A stretch of DNA of 64,000 nucleotides from Desulfosporosinus metallidurans. GTDB taxonomy: Bacteria > Bacillota > Desulfitobacteriia > Desulfitobacteriales > Desulfitobacteriaceae. Under the pieces are notes generated by a model. That model had not been told where the DNA came from, made no database searches, and was given only the letters and a program-made list of their open reading frames with translations. Positions 53,225 to 60,632 of this stretch are shown in pieces (the first letter of the stretch is position 1; every line of letters begins with the position of its first letter). The stretch spans positions 88,001 through 152,000 of the forward strand of contig NZ_MLBF01000006.1 of the NCBI RefSeq assembly GCF_001936615.1, read 5' to 3'. A program made the position numbers and the translations under genes.

Positions 53225-54511
53225 TTAAGCCACCCTGCTTTTTTGAGAAGGTGTAACCACTAATGGTCGATCCGGCCGAACGAAGAACCATGCACACACT
53301 CCTAAAATCCCAATAAATGCTGTCGCTGAAATTGCCCACTGCCAACCATAACGAACAGCAATAATTGCAGTCAAAGTGGGCGCGACCACACCTCCTAGAT
53401 TACCGCAGAGGTTCATCCAACCTGAAATTGTGCCAGTAAATTTTTGCCCCAAATCGTTACAACTAGCCCACGAAGAACTGAAGGTAAATCCTAGAGCCCC
53501 TAAGGATAGCGTAAGCCAAATGACCGTAGTAATGGGATTAGACGAACCAGCAGCTAAATACAGTGTTATGCTGGAGATCACCAAACCGATCGCCCCAAAA
53601 GACGTCCGGATCCGATTGACTGCTACTCCTTTGGCTATGAGCCGATCACTAAAGTATCCACTGGATAAGGTCGTTATCGCTAGAGCCAGCCAGGGAAAGG
53701 CCGCTGCGACTCCCATTTCCTTTAAAGAAAATTTCTGGGCTTCCATCAAGTAGATAGGCAACCAGGATAAGTATACATACATGATATAATCCGCAACAAA
53801 ATATTGGATCCCAATCGCCCAGAACTGGACAGAGCCAATAAAGTTTCGCCAAGGAGCCATTTCCTTTTTAGCAGGTTCCGAAGCATTTTTACCTTCCATA
53901 ATGATAGCTAGCTCAGCTTGATTGACAAGCGGATGATCCTTCGGATGATCACGAGCGATAAGCCACCAACCCAGAGCAACCAAAATACCAATGCCCCCAA
54001 AGATATAAAAGATAGCTTTCCACCCGAACGTTGTAATTACTGCTACGGTAATCGCCGGAGCGAGTACAGGTCCAACAAAGGAGCCCGCTAGAATAAAGGA
54101 ATTGGCCGTTCCTCTTTCCTTTTCATTAAACCAATTCCTAACCAACACGCTTCCACCGGGGTAAAGAGGTCCTTCACCCACACCAAACAACGCACGAACA
54201 ATACCGAAGGTCAAGAAATTGCTTGAAGTTGCGGTGAATAAAGTGAAGGCAGACCACCAAGAAATTGCAAGCGTCATAGCTTTTCGTGCTCCAAAATATT
54301 CTGCTATCATTCCACCGGGAATCTGCATTATTGCATACCCGAAAAAAAATAATGTTTGAACCATTCCAAACCGCACTTTGTCAAAACCAAACTCTTTCAT
54401 AATCATAGGTCCAGCTACCGATAGATTAACCCGATCCATGTACGCAACAAACCCTAAAACAAAGAGAAAAAATCCTAAAACCCAGCGAATTTTCGTTGGT
54501 TTCTGTCCCAT
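53225..54511 (-). CDS. MFS transporter, anion:cation symporter (ACS) family
   Basis: A 428-residue transporter of about 12 membrane helices. AYMDRVNLSVAGPMIMKEF, GWQWAISATA and GVGEGPLYPGGSVLVRNWF are typical of the ACS family, which imports hexuronates, galactonate, glucarate, tartrate and similar sugar or hydroxy acids. The ATG at 54511 follows GGAGG by 8 nt. It lies between the GntR-type gene and the Lut genes, and probably imports the substrate the cluster oxidises. Lactate permeases of the LldP/LctP type are not present. Confidence 0.9.
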   Translation of the reverse strand: MGQKPTKIRWVLGFFLFVLGFVAYMDRVNLSVAGPMIMKEFGFDKVRFGMVQTLFFFGYAIMQIPGGMIAEYFGARKAMTLAISWWSAFTLFTATSSNFLTFGIVRALFGVGEGPLYPGGSVLVRNWFNEKERGTANSFILAGSFVGPVLAPAITVAVITTFGWKAIFYIFGGIGILVALGWWLIARDHPKDHPLVNQAELAIIMEGKNASEPAKKEMAPWRNFIGSVQFWAIGIQYFVADYIMYVYLSWLPIYLMEAQKFSLKEMGVAAAFPWLALAITTLSSGYFSDRLIAKGVAVNRIRTSFGAIGLVISSITLYLAAGSSNPITTVIWLTLSLGALGFTFSSSWASCNDLGQKFTGTISGWMNLCGNLGGVVAPTLTAIIAVRYGWQWAISATAFIGILGVCAWFFVRPDRPLVVTPSQKSRVA

Positions 54512-54598
54512 TTCGCTTTCCTCCTCCAAATTTTTTAAGGCTATTTGCCTTATTTCTTAAGACTCCTCACTTATAATTAAGGTCCTTATTCTGTGATC

Positions 54599-55615
54599 CT
54601 AAACTTGGATACCGACGGGACATAGTTCATTGCAGAGCGAACAATCTCCGCAATCCGCATCCTCGACTTGCTTTACTCCATCTAAAAAACCTATCAGAAC
54701 CTTCGCCCTTTTCCCCGTATAACGATATCCCTTTTCTAATCCCTCTTCCAGGTATCCGGGACAAGCGACCAGACAGCCACCGCAACCAAGACATTTAAGA
54801 AGATCCAACTTCTGACTCTCTGCCGCTGCTAATCGTCCGTTATCGAGTAAAATCACATAGACTTCTTTGGGCCCGTGCATGCCTTGTACCATTTTGAACT
54901 CGATATCGGCAGTACGACTGGGGCCGGAGAGAAAGGAAATATAGCTCAGCATATCTTTTCCCATTCCATAGACACTCGTTGTCCGACAGACAGTCAATGC
55001 ATCTTCGAGTGTGTGAACGATTTTGTCCAGCCCTGCAACGACGATATGGTTATACGGGAGATTCGAGGTAAATCGGACGTTCCCTTCACTTTCTAAAAGT
55101 GCAATGGTTCCATTCTGTTCAACGATAGCATCAGCACCCGTAATTCCATATTCCAAAGTAGATACCGTTTGCTTAATTTCATCTTTAACTTGAGAGACCG
55201 TTACTTTGTTTGATATCTCCGTATTGATCGTGGCAATCCAAGGATGGGCATCTACTGCTGTACCCGCAAGTCTTTCCCCGAGATCGGTATTCGTCACCAC
55301 CACGTCGTTCGCCTTCAGAAACTCCCTCAGAGCAATCTCCGTAAAAACAGGGTTCTTACTCATAGCGACCTGCTTTTTCCCGGAAAGAATTTTAAGAATT
55401 TGCTGCCGAGCATCAGCGCCATCCGCTGCAACGATCACGTGACAGCCTTTACTTTTTAATGAGGTGATCGCCTTTTCAACATACTCTTTTAAGTTCATCG
55501 CTACCGACGTCTTTATTTTGTTTACTTGAGAGGCTAGGTGAGGATACTCTTGAAGAAGTTTTTTACGGTTTGATTCAATCGTCTTCAAGATCATTTTTGC
55601 TTTTGTATTTCTCAT
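54599..55615 (-). CDS. LUD-domain protein with two C-terminal [4Fe-4S] motifs (LutC/LutB-like)
   Basis: A 338-residue protein. A LUD (DUF162) domain spans about 60-260, with VVAGLDKIVHTLEDALTVCRTTSVYGMG. It is followed by two Cys-rich motifs, CLGCGGCLVACP and CGDCSLCNELCP, able to bind [4Fe-4S] clusters. Classical LutC lacks such clusters, so this is a LutC-like LUD domain with a ferredoxin tail, or a short LutB. It overlaps the LutB-LutA fusion by 4 nt. The set should oxidise a 2-hydroxy acid and pass electrons to quinone or ferredoxin; the substrate is unknown. Confidence 0.85.
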   Translation of the reverse strand: MRNTKAKMILKTIESNRKKLLQEYPHLASQVNKIKTSVAMNLKEYVEKAITSLKSKGCHVIVAADGADARQQILKILSGKKQVAMSKNPVFTEIALREFLKANDVVVTNTDLGERLAGTAVDAHPWIATINTEISNKVTVSQVKDEIKQTVSTLEYGITGADAIVEQNGTIALLESEGNVRFTSNLPYNHIVVAGLDKIVHTLEDALTVCRTTSVYGMGKDMLSYISFLSGPSRTADIEFKMVQGMHGPKEVYVILLDNGRLAAAESQKLDLLKCLGCGGCLVACPGYLEEGLEKGYRYTGKRAKVLIGFLDGVKQVEDADCGDCSLCNELCPVGIQV

Positions 55616-57783
55616 CTCTCTTGCCTTCTTCCATATGCCTGACTTAGTAATTGTACTGTATGCAAAACTTTTTGCTTCATATGATGCTGGGATATTCCAT
55701 CACGAAAATGCACCATACATCCCGGACAGCTCGTGGCAAGTGTCGTTGCTTGAGTATCGGCAATGGTCTTAAGTTTTCCCTCATTGATCCGATGCGAAAG
55801 TTCATAGAAGCTTAGGCTAAACGAACCACCAAAACCACAACACGCGTCGGCCTCTTCCATTTCTACATACTCCACTCCCGGGATTCGTTGCAAAATGTCT
55901 CGCGGCTCTTTTTTTACTCCCATACTTCGTGCAAGATGACAGGGATCATGATAGGTCACCTTTTCCCTCAGTTGTCCATCCGGAATCTTAATTTGAATGT
56001 CATGGAACAAGAATTCGTTAATGTCTCGAACTTTAAGAGCGACTTTTTTCACCTTCTCCTGAATCTCAGGCGAATCCTCTGCGAAAAGCTTGGGGTACTC
56101 TTCCTTGAAGGCCACCGCGCAGCTCGGACAAACAAAAACCAAAGCATCCATCTCAAACTGACTGTAGATTTCAATATTTTTTAGGGCCATTGCTTTGGCA
56201 TGAGCCATATCCCCACTCACAATGCTGGGGATCCCACAGCAAACATCTTCTTGAGCCAGTTTTACCGCCACTTTGTTTTCCCCTAACACGTGTAAAAGCG
56301 ACTCCCCGAGATCCGTCTCGGAATAGTTGACGACACATCCGGGGAAAAACCCAACGGTCTTGATCGGTCGATCGACCGTTTTAGGTTTGACGTTATCCAA
56401 AAAGGACTGTCCTGCAACTTTGGGGATGACTCGTTCTTTGGGCATCCCGAGCGAGCTCAATGACACACGAAACGCCATCCCTTGGCCGGATTCTTTTAAA
56501 ACCAGTTTACCAAAGGTCGTCGCGAGTTTTGTCACAGTAGGTAGTGATTTGGGTTTTGTTAACATAGAGAAGATAAGGTCTTTTTTCCAACCTACCCCTT
56601 CTTTAGCCACAGCGGTTTGTCGAAGTTTCCACAACATTTCCGGAGTAGGCATTTGCACAGGGCAAGCGGTTTTACACTTTTGACAACCGATACAGAGGGA
56701 TAATCCGTTTTCCTCTGATTTTTCCAGATCTCCGTGAAACGCAGCAAAGACTAAGCCACGTCCGCCGAGATACTTATACCCGTACCTACTACCCACTTCT
56801 GCATAGACCGGGCAAAAGTTCAAACAGCTACCACAGTTAATGCAATAGAGTGAATCTCGGTATCCCGCTCGGATGGCTTTCTCGCGGCCATTTTTTAGTA
56901 GGACAACATGGACCTCCTTGGGCCCTTGACCGTGTACTTGCTCCTCTAAGTCAGGATCGAGGGATTCACTTACCCCCGAGATCACAGAAACATAGGTTCC
57001 GATATCTTGTCCAACGCCATAGACCGCGGCGGCCCGAACGACTTGCATAGCATCCTCCAGCGTGGGCACAATTTTCTCTACCCCAGCGATCACAATGTGC
57101 ATTTTCGGCATCATCGTAACGGCCCGAATATTCCCCTCATTCTCCGTGAGGAAGACACTACCCGTATCAGCAGCAATTGCATTCGCTCCGGAGATTCCCA
57201 CATCCGCATTGATTAAATAACTTCTAAGACTTTTTCGCGCTGCTACGACCAAAGCTTCAGGAGTGCACTCTAGCTGTGTTCCAGCCTCTTCAGAAAAAAC
57301 TTCGGTGACTCTTTCAATGGGAATATGGATGGCGGGTGCGAGCGAGTGACTCGCTTCACTCTTCGAGAGCTGGTTAATTCGGTCTCCAAGATCCGTTTCT
57401 ACGACTGTAACTCCATAATCTTCCAGATAATGTGAAATATTAATTTCTTTACCCGCATTGGACTTTGACTTAACAACTAAACCTTCCTTTGGAATCAGAC
57501 TTGCAATATACTTCTGGGCTTCATCTGTGGTCTCAGCAATAAAGACTTTGCATCCTTTGTCTTCCATCGACCTTTGAGCTTTTGCGATGCTTTCATCCAA
57601 ATGATCGATACTGTATTTTTTTATCTCCCGCAAACGATTAGAAAGCTCGGGATAGTCTGGAACCATCCCCAACATTGCCGGTCGAATCGCTTCAAAGGCT
57701 CGAAATCGTCCTTTACGCGACTCCAAATCATGAAGTCCCTCTAGGGCCTTATTTTTTACGATTTTGTATGTACGTTTTCCCAT
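55612..57783 (-). CDS. LutB-LutA fusion: LUD, [4Fe-4S] ferredoxin and CCG domains
   Basis: A 723-residue fusion. A LUD domain (about 70-300) resembles that of LutB. Two ferredoxin motifs follow (CINCGSCLNFCPVY and CIGCQKCKTACPVQ, about 315-380). The C-terminal ~300 residues carry two CCG domains of the LutA/GlcF/HdrB type (DVCCGIPSIVSGD and DACCGFGGSFSL, with SCPGCMVHF). Lut proteins oxidise lactate to pyruvate. Here two subunits are joined in one chain, which is known in anaerobes. Its start lies 24 nt after the FadR-type operator, and it heads the cluster. Confidence 0.9.
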   Translation of the reverse strand: MGKRTYKIVKNKALEGLHDLESRKGRFRAFEAIRPAMLGMVPDYPELSNRLREIKKYSIDHLDESIAKAQRSMEDKGCKVFIAETTDEAQKYIASLIPKEGLVVKSKSNAGKEINISHYLEDYGVTVVETDLGDRINQLSKSEASHSLAPAIHIPIERVTEVFSEEAGTQLECTPEALVVAARKSLRSYLINADVGISGANAIAADTGSVFLTENEGNIRAVTMMPKMHIVIAGVEKIVPTLEDAMQVVRAAAVYGVGQDIGTYVSVISGVSESLDPDLEEQVHGQGPKEVHVVLLKNGREKAIRAGYRDSLYCINCGSCLNFCPVYAEVGSRYGYKYLGGRGLVFAAFHGDLEKSEENGLSLCIGCQKCKTACPVQMPTPEMLWKLRQTAVAKEGVGWKKDLIFSMLTKPKSLPTVTKLATTFGKLVLKESGQGMAFRVSLSSLGMPKERVIPKVAGQSFLDNVKPKTVDRPIKTVGFFPGCVVNYSETDLGESLLHVLGENKVAVKLAQEDVCCGIPSIVSGDMAHAKAMALKNIEIYSQFEMDALVFVCPSCAVAFKEEYPKLFAEDSPEIQEKVKKVALKVRDINEFLFHDIQIKIPDGQLREKVTYHDPCHLARSMGVKKEPRDILQRIPGVEYVEMEEADACCGFGGSFSLSFYELSHRINEGKLKTIADTQATTLATSCPGCMVHFRDGISQHHMKQKVLHTVQLLSQAYGRRQER

Positions 57784-57806
57784 GATATCCCCCTCCTCTT
57801 AGGTCT

Positions 57807-57821
57807 ACTGGTTGGACCAGT
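57807..57821. promoter_or_regulatory. Predicted operator of the FadR-type regulator
   Basis: ACTGGTTGGACCAGT is a perfect 15-nt palindrome that fits the FadR/LldR-family consensus TGGTNNNACCA exactly. It lies 24 nt upstream of the Lut fusion start codon, in the promoter region. The matching regulator gene is at 52423-53121 in the same cluster. Confidence 0.7.
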
Positions 57822-57842
57822 TAGATTAAAGCAAAAGCCTTT

Positions 57843-57878
57843 GCGAGGAGGGAACAGAGGGACAGGTTCCTTGTTCGC
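57843..57878. repeat. REP-like hairpin repeat, copy 3 (diverged)
   Basis: Arms GAACA and TGTTC, extended by GCGA/TTCGC-like ends, enclose GAGGGACAGGTTCCT. The core GGGACAGGTTCCTTG aligns with GGGACGGTTCTTG of copies 1 and 2, and the arms differ, as expected when the stem changes by compensation. Confidence 0.6.
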
Positions 57879-57950
57879 TCTGGAAATGATCCGGTTTACG
57901 ATCTTTATGACTGTGGTATCCATTCTAGATAATAATACTCCCTTGAAAAA

Positions 57951-57977
57951 AGCACCTGCCGTCATTCAGCAGGTGCT
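57951..57977 (-). terminator. Terminator of the CDGSH gene pair
   Basis: Perfect 9-bp arms (AGCACCTGC) with a 9-nt loop, followed on the minus strand by TTTTTTCAAGGG, 13 nt past the stop codon. Confidence 0.85.
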
Positions 57978-57989
57978 CTAGTCTAACCA

Positions 57990-58673
57990 TTAGTTATCTG
58001 TATAGTTCATCGAAATATGTGTTGCATCACAAAATGGCCTATTTCGGGTTTTGCCACAGCGACAAAGAGTTACTCGGTTTCTTATTTCATAAGTATAACC
58101 CTCTGAAGATTCAATCGGAATATTGCCTTTAACAAAAATCGGGCCACTAGCTTCTTTTTCAGGATCCTGAAGTATTTCAATGGAAGGTTCATATTCAGGT
58201 TCAATCGCTTTTCCCGTTTTATCATAGGCAACTAATCTTCCCGCTGGACACTCAGAGGCTGCGATAATTGCCTCTTCTCTGTATTTTGGATTATTAGAGT
58301 TTTCGGTAAGCTCCCATACTTTTCCGTCTTCCCTGTGACAGAAACGGGCAAATGCACATCGATTATCATCTAGAAGGTCAAGATCTGGTCCCTCTAACAG
58401 TTCAGCCCTGTCTTCAAACGTCTCTCTCGATGCCTTCTCAACTCCATTAAAACCGACTTTTTCATGAGAGCCGTCACAAAAGGGTGCATTTTTTGATTTA
58501 CCGCAACGGCATAGTGCATACTCTTCAGCCTGCGGTAATTTACGTCCATCTTTCAATTCATTAATTTTGCCCTTAGAAACAATTATTTTCTCGGACAAAG
58601 GGACATTCCCCGTGACGATATAGGGCCCATTTTTTAATATTTTAATGTTACACTTCTTTTCATTGTTCATCAT
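57990..58673 (-). CDS. Iron-sulfur protein with two CDGSH domains around a Fer4_19-like domain
   Basis: A 227-residue protein with three possible iron-sulfur sites. A CDGSH motif CRCGKSKNAPFCDGSH (about 53-68) is followed by a central domain (about 95-150, DNRCAFARFCHREDG to ASECPAGRLVAYDKTG) resembling the Fer4_19/DUF1271 mono-cluster ferredoxin, then a second motif CRCGKTRNRPFCDATH near the C-terminus. Each CDGSH motif binds [2Fe-2S] by three Cys and one His; the second has Ala in place of Gly. The family is linked to iron or redox homeostasis. It overlaps the upstream small gene by 14 nt. Confidence 0.88.
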   Translation of the reverse strand: MMNNEKKCNIKILKNGPYIVTGNVPLSEKIIVSKGKINELKDGRKLPQAEEYALCRCGKSKNAPFCDGSHEKVGFNGVEKASRETFEDRAELLEGPDLDLLDDNRCAFARFCHREDGKVWELTENSNNPKYREEAIIAASECPAGRLVAYDKTGKAIEPEYEPSIEILQDPEKEASGPIFVKGNIPIESSEGYTYEIRNRVTLCRCGKTRNRPFCDATHISMNYTDN

Positions 58674-58917
58674 GTTGAATATCGCCCTTCAATTTTTTAC
58701 GCGATTTAATTTCGTAATCTGTTAAAACATCGACATAAGCAGTTAAGAGTTGATCTTCAGCTGCGCAACTTTGCTGATAATACCAGTCCCGGACAATTTT
58801 ATTGATTTCAGCATCAGTACCCTCTGCTTTATATGGGTACACAGCTAGAAGTTTATTGGTTTCTTTGTCTCTTAATCCTATCTTTTCAGCACTTTCGAAT
58901 TTACCCATAACATTCAT
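58660..58917 (-). CDS. Small protein of unknown function coupled to the CDGSH gene
   Basis: An 85-residue, charged, probably alpha-helical protein (FESAEKIGLRDKETNKLLAV, EINKIVRDWYYQQSCAAEDQ, VDVLTDYEIKSRKKL). No signal, membrane helix or known domain was seen. The ATG at 58917 has AAAGG 5 nt upstream, and a second ATG at 58908 is also possible. It overlaps the CDGSH-protein gene by 14 nt, so the two are translated together. A partner role is plausible but unproven. Confidence 0.65.
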   Translation of the reverse strand: MNVMGKFESAEKIGLRDKETNKLLAVYPYKAEGTDAEINKIVRDWYYQQSCAAEDQLLTAYVDVLTDYEIKSRKKLKGDIQHDEQ

Positions 58918-59199
58918 TCCTTTCGTTCATATGTCGTGATATTTGTATCATCTTTTCTCTGATGAGTCAACACAATAAGACCCTTGAAATCCTCCTTACA
59001 ATTTTCAACAATAAGCCGCTCAGCTGATTTTCATCATCTAAGCGGCGTGTTCATTGGTTTCTATCAACATCTTAACGTGTATACTGATTATACTGTCAAG
59101 GTCGATTAAACTTAATCATTTTTCGTTCAACTAATCGCTAATCTTATGCCCACATTCACCTTCAATAATTAAGTGCGATTAATGATCAATTTTGTTGCC

Positions 59200-59395
59200 C
59201 TAAAGCAGAATTTGCTTCACTCGACCGACAATGCCGCCAACGAGCCTGACCTTTATGCCATGGGGATGAGTAGAAGAACTCGTAAGAATGGTTTCAACTA
59301 TTCCTTCTGTCACTTTCCCAGTACGCTGATCTTGTTTTTGAACAATCGAAACCCTGTGTGCCTTGCTTAATATTATCACGTATATTTCCGTTCAT
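59200..59395 (-). pseudogene. ywbE: ywbE-family gene interrupted by a one-base frameshift
   Basis: A good ribosome site (GAGGAGATAGATC) precedes an ATG at 59395 that reads MNGNIRDNIKQGTQ. After a one-base shift near 59352 the next frame reads RVSIVQKQDQRTGKVTEGIV and then TSSSTHPHGIKVRLVGGIVG to RVKQILL and a stop. Together this is a complete YwbE/DUF2196 protein of about 64 residues. The length of 196 nt is not a multiple of three. It could be real inactivation or a sequencing error. The flanks 58918-59199 and 59396-59576 hold no other gene; a weak hairpin (arms GCCGCT/AGCGGC) is near 59007-59042. Confidence 0.75.
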
Positions 59396-59576
59396 GATCT
59401 ATCTCCTCGGTTCCTTTATCTTCTACATAGACGTCGTCAAAGTTAGCACGGACGGATCGGAATCAGCCGGGATGAGAGAGTGCCTTCTCAACGATTGGCT
59501 TACCGGCGCCTCAGTGTGTTCCTTTTAGATGACAGATTCTGATTTCAAAATGAATTCATCAGTGCTTAGATAAGGC

Positions 59577-59607
59577 GGACGCTTGGCTATATACATGCCA
59601 AGCGTCC
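59577..59607. terminator. Hairpin after the HNH gene
   Basis: A perfect 11-bp stem (GGACGCTTGGC) with a 9-nt loop, 19 nt past the HNH gene stop. There is no T-tract, so it may be a weak terminator or an RNA-stabilising hairpin. Confidence 0.55.
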
Positions 59608-59625
59608 ATCTTCGTATCCCTAACA

Positions 59626-59994
59626 CTAGCTAATTAAGCCCAGTTCCCTTTTTGTACGTTCTGCCATTAGTTTTAGCATTTTTTCTCTTTCGTCTGTAAA
59701 TAACGGTCCGTAGAACACTATCCCATATTTTTCCAACATATTTGCTTGTATTAATTTTTTTGTCCGTCCAACTTCTGGAACATATTTAGACTTCCTTTTG
59801 GTTTTGAGGAATTTAGTATGATTATCACTATCAATAAACACGGCAAGATTTGCAGTTCTGTCGTCATCATTAACCCCATTAAGATGGTGCATAATCTCAG
59901 TTTCTTTTAATTTTCTTTTTAGGTGTCTCTCGATTATTAACCTAGGAATATCCATTGTTTCGTTTTCACTACTCGTGACAATCTTATCGCTCAA
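59626..59994 (-). CDS. HNH endonuclease-like protein
   Basis: A 122-residue protein starting at a TTG (59994) that has AAAGGAG 5 nt upstream; a longer frame to 60075 reads through that site and is rejected. The block RLIIERHLKRKLKETEIMHH, then LNGVNDDDRTANLAVF and HTKFLK, follows the HH-(I/L)-(D/N)-G-x5-D/N-R-x2-N-L pattern of HNH nucleases of the phage/homing type. Usually such domains are free-standing mobile nucleases or C-terminal parts of larger ones. No mobile element, intron or phage gene was seen near it. Confidence 0.7.
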   Translation of the reverse strand: MSDKIVTSSENETMDIPRLIIERHLKRKLKETEIMHHLNGVNDDDRTANLAVFIDSDNHTKFLKTKRKSKYVPEVGRTKKLIQANMLEKYGIVFYGPLFTDEREKMLKLMAERTKRELGLIS

Positions 59995-60075
59995 ATTTGC
60001 TCCTTTCAAAATGGCCCAATAAAAAAACAACAGACATTGGGAATTTGCTTCTCTTCCCGCCAGCCAAGTTGCCAA

Positions 60076-60632
60076 ATTAATTAAAAAGATGAATTCAGTT
60101 CAGTTATCAACCTTATCAGTATACCATGTTTTGCCCATAATCACAATAGAATAGTTGATTAGTCGCCTCGCTGTCACAAGCGGTTTTCAGGTGTTCATAT
60201 TCACAAGACTTACCGTCTATTTTCATTTGAACATTGCGTTAGAAACAGATCACCGATTTCGGGGATCTGTTGATTTTTCTCTTAGGTTAAATTTCTTAAG
60301 GAATTCTTGGCATCGTCATCATAAAATATGCACAATCCTATTGTATTCTAATAGCAGAATATCATTCGCCAATATTTGACTTATTGTTTGCTTCTTCATC
60401 CTTTTATGTTGTTCTAAAGGGTACACCGCCGGAGGAAAATGAATCAGCATTTTTTTGGGAGGACGCTTCCATAAAATCCGGTGGACTACTTTTAGATACT
60501 GCGCAATGTCTAAACTAAAATACTATTCATTTTAAGGGGGTGAGGGACGACTAGAGACGTCCTAGGCTGAGAAAAGAGATTGTCTGTTACCAAAAAGAGA
60601 AAAGACCCAAATTGAGAGGAGATATTCACTAC
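60076..60632. other. Gene-free region and long 5' leader of the surface protein gene
   Basis: No ORF with coding character is visible. The last ~150 nt before the surface-protein gene are purine-rich and contain a short hairpin (GGACG/CGTCC, 60545-60562), which fits a structured leader of a highly expressed gene. No promoter could be chosen with confidence. Confidence 0.5.

Noticed and set aside
59173..59370. Plus-strand open frame of 65 codons
   Set aside because: It is antisense to the frameshifted ywbE gene, whose conserved protein sequence explains the coding signal.
60155..60379. Plus-strand open frame of 74 codons ahead of the surface protein gene
   Set aside because: No ribosome site and no protein-like pattern; treated as chance.
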